Shown one piece after another: positions 1-12,784 of a DNA stretch of 64,000 bases. The notes beneath the pieces are model-generated. The model saw nothing but the letters and a program-made list of their open reading frames with translations. It was not told where the DNA came from and did no database searches. Position 1 is the first letter of the stretch, and each line of letters starts with the position of its first letter. This stretch comes from Pseudorasbora parva (Eukaryota; Chordata; Actinopteri; Cypriniformes; Gobionidae), in NCBI RefSeq assembly GCF_024679245.1, contig NC_090172.1:8107233-8171232 (forward strand), given 5' to 3'. The translations under genes were made by a program, and so were the position numbers.

Positions 1-190
1 TGTGACGTTGTATATCACAATTCTGAGAAAATAAGTAAAAGTAAGAATTGTGTGATAAAGTCAGAATTGTGAGATATAAACTCGTCAGAGTCAGAATTGC
101 ACGTTTCTATATCACAAATCTGAGAAAAAAAGTTTGAATTGCGAGATTGTAAACAATTTGTGAGATAAAAAGTTGCAATTACTTATTTTT
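1..190. repeat. Degenerate AT-rich tandem repeat
   Basis: Words close to 'AGAATTGTGAGAT' recur about every 20-30 bases (near 44, 63, 92, 133 and 151), mixed with 'CAATTCTGAGAA' variants. Units differ in length and sequence, so this is an old, decayed array. The window edge cuts its left side. Confidence 0.6.
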
Positions 191-1085
191 AATTTTTAAT
201 TTTATTGTGTAAACAAGCTTCCAAAATGTTGCCTTTTTTTACCATTGCATAAATTAAATAGTCAATGTGCTTTTTATTCTTTTTTCTTACTTTTCAAAGA
301 AAATAAAAAACATAAAACTGCAATTTAAAAATATTTATTCAACACTTAACAATAAATAAAAATAATAAATCAATACATTTGTAAAAAATAAAATAAAAAC
401 ATTAGTCTTATAATTGACTGCTGAAAGAATGTAATGTGCTCACACCTAAAAAAGACAATTGAAAAGTACAAAAAAGTGAATGAACCCACAAAAAAATGAT
501 TAATCGTGCTAGACATAATGCCTACTTCAGGAAAAGTGGCAGGTTCATCTTTGTGAAAATGTAGCTTCTCTGCTTTCTCACATGAAAGTTGGTTCCTCTT
601 CTTTTCGATGACATGTCGTTATGTGTGCATGGAGCAGATATGTAACTAGGATCGGAATTATTAAATTGTTACATATTTAAATATTGCCTTTTTGACAGTT
701 GATCATTTCAAACAATGGGGGACAACTGTTCTTTTCCCTGCTCCTGCCACCACCGTGTCTTTCTCATACTCTGCATGCTGTTCGTTTTTTTTTTTTTTTG
801 CAGATGCACTCCCTCTAGACAAATTAAGCAAAACTGTCTACAAACGGCCATTTTTGTGTATTTCTCGTATACTATAAAATTATTCCACACTGCCGGTATG
901 TTTGCTGCACTTATAAAGCATGCACGCCTCTCACTTAACACTGGTCGCTATTTGAGTGCGTCATCAAGAACGTCATTTTTCAGTAAAATGTATTCAGTCT
1001 TAACATTTGGTTCATCCCTACTTACAGTAAAACATTAATAAAATAAATAAAATGTTAAAAAAAGTCCACCTTGTTGAAAATACCA
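191..1085. other. Unassigned AT-rich DNA
   Basis: No convincing gene, exon or repeat terminus was seen. Short open frames at 692-1038 overlap a T homopolymer and show no recognisable protein. Confidence 0.4.
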
Positions 1086-1089
1086 TCTA

Positions 1090-1435
1090 TGATAAGATTG
1101 TGTGTTTATGATCATTAGTCCTGGTTTGGTGCTGGTCATTTGGTGGGGCAACACAAAATAGCTTTTAACCAGTAACACTGGTTGACCAGAAAGTCAAGAA
1201 GCTTAACACCAACATCTCATGACCAAAACACAACATTTACTGGTTCTTACTGGTTACCGTAGGCTGGTAGGCTTTTAGCAGGCTAATGGTTAAAGTGCAA
1301 GCCCTAAAACTAAGTGGGCTGTCTACCCTAACAGCACTGCACCCTTCTGAGAAATCTGGCATGGCTGGTCACCAGCATAAGGTAAGTTTTACATGATAGG
1401 ACCAGCATGGGATGCTGGTTGCTGGTTACCAAGTA
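1090..1435. repeat. Repeat rich in TGCTGGT/ACCAGCA words
   Basis: Short complementary words (ACTGGTT, GCTGGTCA, ACCAGCAT) occur many times in both orientations, for example 'ACCAGCATGGGATGCTGGT' near 1401. It looks like a decayed self-complementary interspersed repeat. No protein is encoded; the family is not named. Confidence 0.45.
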
Positions 1436-1789
1436 CAACATGTTCCTGGATCAATATGTTCAGAACAACATTTCAATCAGCCAATCAGATGTGAGGGACA
1501 AGTTTACAGTTTATATCAAGTTTAGGCTTACAACCAAGGTAGGGTGCTTCAGTATTATTCATCCCCCTCTGATTTTAGTAGTGAAAGTTAGAAAGTTACC
1601 ATCATGGTGACAAGCGGTGCATGCTGCTTGATTTGAGAGCAGGTAAGTCACGTTTTAAGTTTGCTGTACTCATTCAGTAAGTGCTATGTCATGCTATTGT
1701 TAACATGTTAGCAAATATGCAAGTTGCCATTTTTTGAATTAGTTTATTATAGGTAGCAAAACATTTATATTGTGATAACCTGCTAATTT

Positions 1790-2356
1790 TAAGTAAAATG
1801 TATACATTGGTGTACTTAAATATTCCAAGTTAAGAACAATAAAAATGTACAAGTAGCCTACAAAATAAAATATTAAGGTTCTTAACTTAAAATAATTCAT
1901 TCAACTTTTTTGAGTTCTGATAACTTATTAGCATTTAAAGCGAAGTAAATAACTCGTTTGATTTGCAAGAACTCTAAATAAAAAAAGTTAATACTAACTA
2001 AATATTAGATGTTAATTCAGAGGTCTTCAACCCTGCTCCTGGGGACCCACTGCCTTTTCCAACCTGCTTCAGCACACCAGCCTGTGATCCTGAAGAGCTT
2101 GATTAGCTTCACCTGTCTTTAATTAGGGTTGGAGCTAAACTCTGCAGTGGGTTCCCAGGACCTCTGTGTTAATTGCTATCAATTAGCTAACTCAATACTT
2201 TTAAGTTAGAAGGTATTAACATACATGAGTACTACAAACTCAAAACTAGATAGTTCTGTTTACTTAAAATAGTGAACATCATAACTCAACAAATTTGATG
2301 TAACTGATTACCTGGTTAATTTTTTGAGTTAGCTCAACTTAGTTATAGTTTAGGAC
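1790..2356. repeat. AT-rich transposon-like repeat hosting a hAT MITE
   Basis: Repeated TTGAGTT / AACTCAA words and AAGTAAAATGTA-like sequence flank a 149-bp insertion at 2018-2166. The outer boundaries are uncertain and no coding capacity is visible. Confidence 0.35.
2018..2166. mobile_element. hAT-type MITE with 8-bp TSD
   Basis: The element begins CAGAGGTC and ends GACCTCTG, an 8-bp terminal inverted repeat. It is flanked by an exact 8-bp duplication, TGTTAATT, at 2010-2017 and 2167-2174. Eight-base TSDs are the hallmark of hAT transposons, and at 149 bp it is non-autonomous. Confidence 0.75.
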
Positions 2357-2359
2357 TAA

Positions 2360-3188
2360 TGCTGTGTTCACATCGGACATGAATGATGCAAATAAATTGC
2401 GCTATTCACGCAAAGTTGGATGTGTGAACATTTTGAATCCATTCGCTTCATCGCGTGTAAAATTCACTACACAACAGACGCAAATTCACGTCATGGGAGG
2501 GGCTTCTGCCAGGCAGCGGCAGTCGTCAGAAGGACTAGCCGAGTTAAGGCTGCTCTTGTCAGGGTTGATGAGCGCTGAGCGCCGCTGATCGCCTGGGTCT
2601 CACACCTCTGAAAATTTCCAGATCAAATTTTCAAATAGGCGCTATCTCAATAAATAAACCACATATTTGAGCTTTAAACAACTACATTCTCGCCTGAAAA
2701 ACTCTTAAAACTACATTTTGTGACACAATAACAGTAGTATTTTTAAATTACTCTGGCCTCGGGGTTTGCCATCTGCCACTTCACCACGTGACAGCAGTAA
2801 GCAGGCTCCTCATTGGTTAATAAGGCTTGAATATCTGCCAAAGTTTAGATTTCTTCAACATGCGTGAATCACGCGTTCAAAACGCTCAATTCGAAGCCGC
2901 GTCATTTACATTTACATTTATGCATTTGGCAGATGCTTTTATCCAAAGCGACTTACATTGCATTCAAGGTACACATTTTACATAATTAAAATGTATTATT
3001 AAAATGTATTTTTAACATTATTAAAATGTATTTTACATTATTGAAATTATTACATTATTTACATTATATATGCAATAATGCAATTCACGCGAATCGTGCC
3101 GCAGAATGCCTATTCACGTCTCTGCATTGACTTAACATGTAAATCACTCGTGCAAATTGCGTTATTCACGTCCGGTGTGAACGCAGCA
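2360..3188. mobile_element. PIF/Harbinger-like non-autonomous element
   Basis: The ends are imperfect inverted repeats: TGCTGTGTTCACATCGGAC at the left, and the complement of TGCTGCGTTCACACCGGAC at the right. Both sides carry TAA (2357-2359 and 3189-3191), matching the TWA target of PIF/Harbinger elements. The inside (about 2904-2985) holds a module seen widely in fish genomes ('ATCCAAAGCGACTTACATTG'), which may be a nested repeat. No transposase remains. Confidence 0.65.
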
Positions 3189-3205
3189 TAAGAATCTTGT
3201 TCCAA

Positions 3206-3566
3206 AACGTCTCGGGTTATGTATATAACCCTTGTTCCCTGAGAGGGAACGAGCACTGCGTCGAAACGACGAATTGGGGATGCTCCCTAAGCCTAACCGC
3301 ATCTGAAGTATGAATGAAACTTGTCCAATCCTGATTGGTGCAACGTCATGACGTAGATGTGACGGCATCACCGGAAGCTATAAAGGGATGTCCGGCGCAT
3401 AGTAGCGTCAATTATCGCGATGAAGCAGAACGCTGTCAGGCGATACGCGGTGTGGCGACGAGACGCAGTGCTCGTTCCCTCTCAGGGAACAAGGGTTATA
3501 TACATAACCCGAGACGTTCCCTATATCGAGGGAACTTCGCACTGCGTCGAAACGATGAATTGGGGA
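3206..3566. repeat. DIRS terminal region: perfect 57-bp inverted repeat plus direct repeat
   Basis: Bases 3206-3262 are exactly reverse-complementary to 3462-3518 (57 of 57), starting AACGTCTCGGGTTATG. A separate 27-bp direct repeat, ACTGCGTCGAAACGA(C/T)GAAT..., occurs at 3254-3280 and 3540-3566 with one mismatch. In DIRS elements the terminal repeats and an internal complementary region support formation of a circular intermediate. These positions fit that role. Confidence 0.75.
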
Positions 3567-3632
3567 ACGAGTACCCACTATGCCACACCAAGGGTACGCC
3601 TGCCCTAATGTGAAGCTGGAACCCAGGCACAA

Positions 3633-4667
3633 TTAGGACTGGAGCACCCTGGCGCCGGGAGTCGCAGGGAGGTGAAGACTGTAAAATCGAATAAAAGTAT
3701 GTTGAGTGGCCCAACCGGCCGCCTCACAGATATCCTGCATTGGAACGCCCGAAAGAAGAGCCACCGAGGAGCCCATGCCCCTGGTGGAATGTGCCCTTAC
3801 GGCTATAGGTGAAGGCAGACCGCGCACCTGATATGCCGAGGCAATCGCCTGCACTATCCAGTTACTTATAGTGGGAGTAGCTGCAGGCAACCCCTTCTTA
3901 GGTGGACCAAAACACACTAAAAGTTGTTCAGATTTCCTCCACTGTGCTGACCTCTCAATATATATTCTAAGTGCCCTGACAAGTCTCCCTTCTTCCGCCG
4001 TCACATGAGGCGGAGGATGGAAAGCCTGTAGAACTAAAGATCTGACCACACTAGAAGGCACCTTAGGCACATAGCCCGGTCTAGGGTGCAGGATAGCTTT
4101 TACTCCCCCGGGGGCAAACTCCAGGCAAGTTGGCTTAATAGCCAAGGCCTGAAGATCCCCCACTCTCCTCAGAGATGTGATAGCCAAAAGGAAAGCTACC
4201 TTAAGGGTCAGAAACTTAGGTTCAACTGTTTCGAGTGGCTCAAAGGGAGCCTCAGCCAACCCTTCGAGAACCACCGCCAGATCCCAGGAAGGAACCCTGG
4301 TCCTAACTACAGGCCTCATCCTCCTAGCCCCGCGGAGGAATCGTACAACCAATTGGTGCCTACCCAACTGCCCATCACCCAGAGGAGTGTGAAAAGCCCC
4401 AATGGCAGCCACGTACACCTTGAGTGTAGACGGGGTAAGCCCTGCAGAGAAACGATCTTGGAGGAACTCCAGCACTGAAACACCCACCGGGCAGTTAAAT
4501 GGATCCACCTCACGTTCTCTACACCAAGTGACGAAGACATTCCACTTGAGGCTGTACAATCTCCTAGTTGAGGGAGCCCTAGAGCTGAGTAAGGTCTCTA
4601 TAACGTCTGCTGGTAGTCCCGCCTCCTGGTACCTGGCCCCCTCAGGGGCCAGACCCACAGGCTCCAT
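3633..4667 (-). CDS. DIRS tyrosine recombinase (intact open frame, 344 aa)
   Basis: This is the integration enzyme of the DIRS element. Tyrosine recombinases cut and rejoin DNA through a covalent 3'-phosphotyrosine, and in DIRS this inserts a circular cDNA without a target duplication. The frame starts at an ATG at 4667 and has no interruption. The N-terminal part (about residues 25-120) looks like a core-binding SAM-like domain. The catalytic set is visible: Arg in TSLRRVGDLQAL (about residue 168), the HxxR box as HSTRG (about 296), and Tyr in FIRFYSLHL (about 328). The start overlaps the end of the RT/RNase H frame by 26 bp in another frame, as is usual for these compact elements. Upstream enzymes in the same copy are damaged, so it could act only on DNA made by other copies. 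Open frames on the plus strand here are shadows. Confidence 0.85.
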   Translation of the reverse strand: MEPVGLAPEGARYQEAGLPADVIETLLSSRAPSTRRLYSLKWNVFVTWCREREVDPFNCPVGVSVLEFLQDRFSAGLTPSTLKVYVAAIGAFHTPLGDGQLGRHQLVVRFLRGARRMRPVVRTRVPSWDLAVVLEGLAEAPFEPLETVEPKFLTLKVAFLLAITSLRRVGDLQALAIKPTCLEFAPGGVKAILHPRPGYVPKVPSSVVRSLVLQAFHPPPHVTAEEGRLVRALRIYIERSAQWRKSEQLLVCFGPPKKGLPAATPTISNWIVQAIASAYQVRGLPSPIAVRAHSTRGMGSSVALLSGVPMQDICEAAGWATQHTFIRFYSLHLPATPGARVLQS

Positions 4668-6749
4668 ATTTCTGGCCGGGGGTGAAATATTGTGCCCCCC
4701 GCCTGTGACAGAAGGTCCCTCCTCCCTCCACCAGCAGAGCTATGATGTCTGAGAACCATACTCGAGTCGACCAACGAGGAGCCACCAAAAGAAGACTGAC
4801 TCCCTGCTGCCGAACTCTCTCCAGGACCGCGGGGACCAGAGTGATAGGGGGAAATGCATACAGACGCAGCCTCGGCCACGTCTGTACCATGGCGTCCAGC
4901 CCCAATGGGGCTGGATGAGTGAGGGAGAACCACAGCGGACAGTGGGACGTCTCTCGAGACGCGAAGAGATCCACTTCCACTGGGCCGAACCTTTCGCATA
5001 TCTGCTCCACCATCTCTGGGTGGAGCCGCCATTCCCCCGGCCTCAGTCCCTGCCTCGACAGTATGTCTGCCCCCTGATTTTGTATCCCTGGGATGTTCAT
5101 AGCCCTGAGTGATAACAATTTCTCTTGTGACCAGAGGAGGATGAGATGCGCCAGTCTGCACAGAGGGCGCAACCTCAACCCCCCCTGGCGGTTCAAATAC
5201 GCCACGACTGCCATATTGTCCGAGCGGACCAGAACGTGGTGTCCGCGGAGATCCGGGAAAAAACTCCTCAGAGCTTTGTAGACCGCCATGATCTCCAGAC
5301 AGTTTATGTGCCAGGAGGAATGACGGTCCTCCCACGGACCTCTCGCAAAGTGGCCTTCCATGACCGCGCCCCAACCAGTGAGGGATGCACCTGTTGAAAC
5401 GGTCTTCAAGCAACACGATGCTCCCAGCACTGGTCCCTGGGACAGAAACCAGACTTTCTTCCATATGACTAGATCCCGAAGGCATTTGCGCGTAACTCTG
5501 ATCATACGAAAAGGGTTCCCCCTGGGGGAGAACCCCCTGGTCTTTAGCCACCACTGTAAAGCCCTCATGTGTAACAGGCCGAAGGGAATCACATTGGATG
5601 CTGCAGCTAGGTACCCTAATACTCTTTGAAAGTGCTTTACAGTGATATTCTGGCCTAGCTTTATTTTTGAGACTATCGCTAGAGTGGTCTCGATTCGTGC
5701 GGGAGATAGATGTGCTCGCATCGAAACCGAGTCCCATATTACCCCTGCTGTAACACACTCTTCTTCGAATTGAGTCTCAACCCCAAGCACTGGATGTGTG
5801 ACAGAACTACATCTCGATGTTGAACTGCCATCTCGTACAACTGCGCCAGGATTAGCCAGTCGTTGATATAATTCAGCACACGGATGCCCTGAAGTCTCAA
5901 TGGAGCCAGAGCTGCATCCATGCACTTCGTGAACGTGCGAGGGGAAAGAGCTAGACCGAACGGAAGTACACGATATTGGTATGCTTCGCCCCCGAAAGCG
6001 AACCTCTGAAACTTCCTGTGGCATGGAAGGATGGATATATGGAAATAGGCGTCTTTTAAATCTATCGTGACGAACCAGTCCTTGGGCTGGATCTGACTCA
6101 CGATGGCAGAGATAGTCAACATTTTGAACCTGAATCTCCTCAGAGACCGGTTCAGATACCTCAGATCTAAAATCGGCCGTAGCCCTCCATCCTTTTTTGG
6201 AACTATAAAGTACCGGCTGTAGAACCCGGCATCCCTCTCCGACATCGGAACCTTTTCTATGGGTTCTTTGGCCAGCAAGGATTTTACTTCTAGTTCCATT
6301 ACCCGAACCCGCTGTGGCACCACTGCAGTCCATGTCACCCCATTGAATTTTGGAGGGGGGTGATCAAACTGCAGTCTGTACCCTGTCTCTACAGTACGCA
6401 GGACCCATTTTGATATATTCGGAAGGCATTTCCATGCGCCGAGATAATCTACTAAGGGAATCAGCCTCTCGAGGCTGACCTCGGGTGTTATTTGAATCTC
6501 GTCCCCAGCCCCCTGAAGCGGAGCCCCGGCAGGGAGCAGCTGGAGTCTATATTCGGTGTGTGGGGACAAGCGCTGTTCCGTCGCAGGTCTTTTTTGAGGC
6601 GACTGGGACAGCACCTGCCCCAGGGAAAACGATGTGGCCCGAAGCGTCAGTGACGGCAGGATTACCACATCGTTTTCCCCCGAGCGCCGCGCGGAGAACA
6701 ACCTCGGTTGCGTCCGCGCGGGGGGGACTGCTCTTAAAGGTCCAGCCAA
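4642..6749 (-). pseudogene. DIRS reverse transcriptase - RNase H (frameshifted)
   Basis: This encodes the enzyme that copies element RNA to DNA and degrades the RNA strand. RT motifs appear in the first frame (6749-5739): LKDAYFHI, then LPFGLALSPRTF, then the active-site box read as YINDW where the family has YIDDW. A frame break near 5745-5760, probably a small deletion, moves the rest into the frame ending at 4642, which starts usefully at GVIWDSVSMRAHLSPARIE. RNase H follows: STGASLTGWG (family DASLTGWG, so the first Asp is Gly), INCLEIMAVY, VRSDNMAVV and GADILSRQ. The C-terminal stretch with CPLWFSLTHPAPLGLDAM and LYAFPP is typical of fish DIRS pol; it may be the methyltransferase-like part, but I am not certain. 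The copy is inactive by frameshift and by two catalytic substitutions. There is no clear ATG; the frame begins just after the gag stop. Confidence 0.85.
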
Positions 6750-6751
6750 GG

Positions 6752-7080
6752 CTAGGACCTCTTTGCAGCAGCCTTCTTAGCCAGAATGACGTTCCTCAGA
6801 TCGCCCTTCGGCCTCGAAGGCTGCTGCTGCTGTTGTTGAGAGCGCCGCCTTTGTTGCCAGGCTCCCGGAGGAGGGGCTCGAAAAGCGATGCTCTCCTTCT
6901 GCACCTGCCGGTGCGAGGAGCTAGTGGACGGCTGAGGCTGCCCGCTTTGGGCAGCCTTCCCCTTAGAGCGACGAGGGAGAAACTGCCGAAAAGCTGCAGA
7001 CTGTTTTTTCGCCTCCTGAAATCTGTCGAGACGTTATTAACGGCGTCGCCGAACAGTCCAGAAGGCAATACAATCTGTGG
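6752..7080 (-). pseudogene. DIRS gag C-terminal fragment
   Basis: Reading down the minus strand from about 7080 gives a piece containing SGLFGDAV. After a one-base frame change near 7030 comes a basic, Gln/Ser-rich tail with EAKKQSAAFRQFLPRRS, a QQQQQQ run, and KGDLRNVILAKKAAAKRS ending at a TAG (6754-6752). That is the usual end of DIRS gag-like proteins, and the RT frame follows immediately. The N-terminal part is missing where another repeat begins at about 7081. Confidence 0.65.
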
Positions 7081-7172
7081 GGTATTTTGAGCTAAAACTT
7101 CACACACTCTAGGAACAACAAATACTTATTTTACATCGGGTAAAAAAGGGCATATTATGTTCCCTTTAAGGT
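7081..7172. mobile_element. Terminal fragment of a TTAA-type (Kolobok-like) element
   Basis: The sequence GGTATTTTGAGC...GGGCATATTATG...CCCTTTAA matches, with divergence, the right end of the larger element at 14312-16960. It abuts the truncated DIRS gag. Only this end is present. Confidence 0.5.
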
Positions 7173-8758
<1,586 letters not shown>

Positions 8759-8760
8759 TA

Positions 8761-9961
8761 CACTCACCTAAAGGATTATTAGGAACACCTGTTAAATTTC
8801 TCATTCATGCAATTGTCTAGTTGCTTCAATGCATTTAGGGGTGTGGTCCTGGTCAATACAATCTCCTGAATTCCAAACTGAATGTCGGAATGGGAAAGAA
8901 AGGTGATTTAAGCAATTTTGAGCGTGGCATGGTTGTTGGTGTCAGACGGGCCGGTCTGAGTATTTCACAATCTGCTCAGTTACTGGGATTTTCACACACA
9001 ACCATTTCTAGGGTTTACAAAGAATGGCGTGAAAAGGGAAAAACATCCAGTGTGCGGCAGTCCTGTGGGCGAAAAAGCCTTGTTGATGCTAGAGGTCAGA
9101 GGAGAATGGGCTGACTGATTTAAGCTGATAGAAGAGCAACTTTGACTGAAATAACCACTCGTTACAATCGAGGTATGCAGCAAAGCATTTGTGAAGCCAC
9201 AACATGCACAACCTTGAGGCAGATGGGCTACAACAGCAGAAGACCCCATCGGGTACCACTCATCTCCACTACAAATAGGAAAAAGAGGCTACAATATGAC
9301 AAGCTCACCAAAATTGGACAGTTGAAGACTGGAAAAATGTTGCCTGGTCTGATGAGTCTCGATTTCTCTTAAAACATTCAGATAGTAGAGTCAGAATTTG
9401 CCGTAAACAGAATGAAAACATGGATCCATCATGCCTTGTTACCACTGTGCAGGGTTCTGGTGGTGGTGTAATGGTGTGGGGGATGTTTTCTTGGCACACT
9501 TTAGGCCCCTACGTGCCAATTGGGCATCGTTTAAATGCCACGGCCTACCTGAGCATTGTTTCTGACCACGTCCATCCCTTTATGTCCACCATGTACCCAT
9601 CCTCTGATGACTACTTCCAGCAGGATAATGCACCATGTCACAAAGCTTGAATCATTTCAAATTGGTTTCTTGAACATGACAATGAGTTCACTGTACTAAA
9701 ATGGCCCCCACAGTCACCAGATCTCAACCCAATAGAGCATCTTTGGGATGTGGTGGAACGGGAGCTTTGTGCCCTGGATGTGCATCCCACAAATCTCCAT
9801 CAACTGCAAGATGCTATCCTATCAATATGGGCCAACATTTCTAAAGAATGCTTTCAGTACCTTGTTGAGTCAATGCCACGCAGAATTAAGGCAGTTCTGA
9901 AGGCGAAAGAGGGTCGAACACAGTATTAGTATGGTGTTCCTAATAATCCTTTAGGTGAGTG
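8761..9961 (+). mobile_element. Tc1/mariner element with perfect 29-bp TIRs (DD36E type)
   Basis: Bases 8761-8789 (CACTCACCTAAAGGATTATT...) and 9933-9961 are perfect inverted repeats of 29 bp. TA flanks both ends (8759-8760 and 9962-9963), the Tc1/mariner target. The 1201-bp length is that of a full element. Both termini and the whole gene region remain, so the copy has full-length structure but a broken transposase, and could still be moved in trans. Confidence 0.92.
8890..9929 (+). pseudogene. Tc1-like transposase, interrupted
   Basis: It would bind the element's TIRs and cut and paste it into TA sites. The N-terminus (from ATG 8890) has the paired helix-turn-helix DNA-binding region: MGKKGDLSNFERGMVVG, then SISQSAQLLGFSHTTISRVY. 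Breaks are stops at 9112 and 9121, a frameshift near 9297, and a CGA-to-TGA type stop at 9648. Past these, the catalytic acidic residues are all still encoded: Asp in WSDES (about 9352), Asp in QQDNAPC (9624) and Glu in NPIEHLW (9735). Thirty-six codons lie between the second Asp and the Glu, against 34 in classical Tc1, which points to the DD36E (Incomer-type) group. The stop TAG at 9927 precedes the right TIR by three bases. Confidence 0.88.
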
Positions 9962-9963
9962 TA

Positions 9964-10860
9964 TTTACACTATAAAAATCTGGTGAAATACAATACTCTT
10001 TTTGTTTTTTACAATTATCCTATAGCCTAGCCGTTTTTATTAGGATGGACAGTTAAAGGAACCCGAACTTGTTATACTCAATAAATATATTTGCTTCTTC
10101 TTAGCCTAAGTGTCCCTGAAACTGGAGTATTCTCTGTCTAGAGCGCACAACTTCATGAGCTTATATGGAAGAAGCGCATGCCTGAGCTTGCATTTTGGGT
10201 TAAGCTGCGTCCGTTTGACATTGTGGAAAATATAATAATAGAATCAAAATGTACAAAATTTTTACCCGTTAGGGATGTGATGGTGAGAAATTTTTCCCTC
10301 ACCATCACATTACAGTGCTTGTGCACTGTGCAGCAGTGAACGAAAGTCGTGCGCAGTTTAGAATTAGCGCTAATTCGGGGGCGGTTTGCTTGATTGGTGG
10401 GTTCATTAGCCTATTATTCTTAATGAAAAACACAACAAAACAACAGTACAATGACAAACTCCCTTAAAGAGGCTTTTAAATTTCACTTTGAAACCAAATC
10501 TTCCATGATCATCTTGTAATTCAGCTTCTCACTCTCGTGATAAATGAGATCTGACACCTGCTGCTGATGTGTTCTGTAAATCACATTCGGCTCACACTTC
10601 ACATTCAGTTTTTCAATTTTAGTTAATCTGTTCTCTAACTGAACACAATAATTTTTACTACTATAAAATATCAAAATGATGGTGGGTGTGGAGCCACAGT
10701 GAGAAAGTGATGTAACCAGTGTTTGCCTGAAAACCGGTAACACTGACTGTCACCGCAAACATATTACCCATTATTATCAATCTAAATGAATATATTGGGA
10801 AATATAGGAGCTTGTTACTGTGTAACAGACCTGTGTGTTTTGTATCACTAACACTGTGTC
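9964..10860. other. Unassigned DNA with an unrecognised minus-strand frame
   Basis: No repeat ends seen. A minus-strand open frame at 10743-10483 (86 codons) contains KLNVKCEPNVIYRTHQQQV and ends in EDLVSK. It reads like real protein but matches no family I can name. It may be a lost exon or a transposon remnant. Confidence 0.3.
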
Positions 10861-11291
10861 CGTCTTCCATTTTCTAATAATTGCTTCCACAGTTGATTTC
10901 TTCTCACCAAGTGGCTTATCTATTGCAGATTCAGTCTTCCCAGCCCGGTGAAGGTATACAATTTTGTTTCTGGTGTCCTTTGACAGCTCTTTGGTCTTGG
11001 CCATAGTGGAGTTTGGAGTCTGACTGTTTGAGGTTGTGGACAGGTGTATTTTATAGGCTACTGATTAGTTCAAACAGGCACCATTCATACAGGTAACAAG
11101 TGGAGGACAGAGGAGACTCTTAAAGATATAAATTATTTTAAAAAATCAGACAATGTGATTTTCTGGATTTGTTTTTTGTTTTTTCTCATTCTGTCTCTCA
11201 TACTTGAAATGTACCTATGACGAAAATTACAGTCCTCTGGGAGAACTTGCACAATTGGTGGCTGACTTACTACTTTTTTTGCCCCACTGTA
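10861..11291 (-). mobile_element. Tc1-like element, 5' fragment with transposase N-terminus
   Basis: The right boundary ends GCCCCACTGTA, a familiar fish Tc1 terminus (CAGTGGGGC on the minus strand). Reading inward on the minus strand, an ATG at 11004 starts [20 protein letters not shown], the helix-turn-helix start of a Tc1 transposase, up to about IRKWKTDTV (10861). Similarity stops there, so the catalytic domain and the other terminus are missing. Confidence 0.8.
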
Positions 11292-11330
11292 TAGCCATGT
11301 TAAATATTATATTTTAGTCTAATATACACA

Positions 11331-12784
<1,454 letters not shown>

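Larger units (their letters stand above)
3206..7080 (-). mobile_element. DIRS-type tyrosine-recombinase retrotransposon, 5'-truncated
   Basis: On the minus strand the order is gag tail (7080-6752), reverse transcriptase plus RNase H (6749-4642), tyrosine recombinase (4667-3633), then a terminal region of inverted and direct repeats (3566-3206). This is the DIRS order, which uses a tyrosine recombinase instead of a DDE integrase and has inverted termini instead of LTRs. The left terminal repeat and most of gag are missing; sequence beyond 7080 belongs to a different repeat. RT/RNase H is broken but the recombinase frame is open, so the copy is probably not very old. Confidence 0.88.

Noticed and set aside
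4086..4478. 130-codon plus-strand frame, and others at 4402-5629 and 6485-7090
   Set aside because: They lie antisense to the DIRS recombinase, RT/RNase H and gag frames, which show family motifs; these are shadows.
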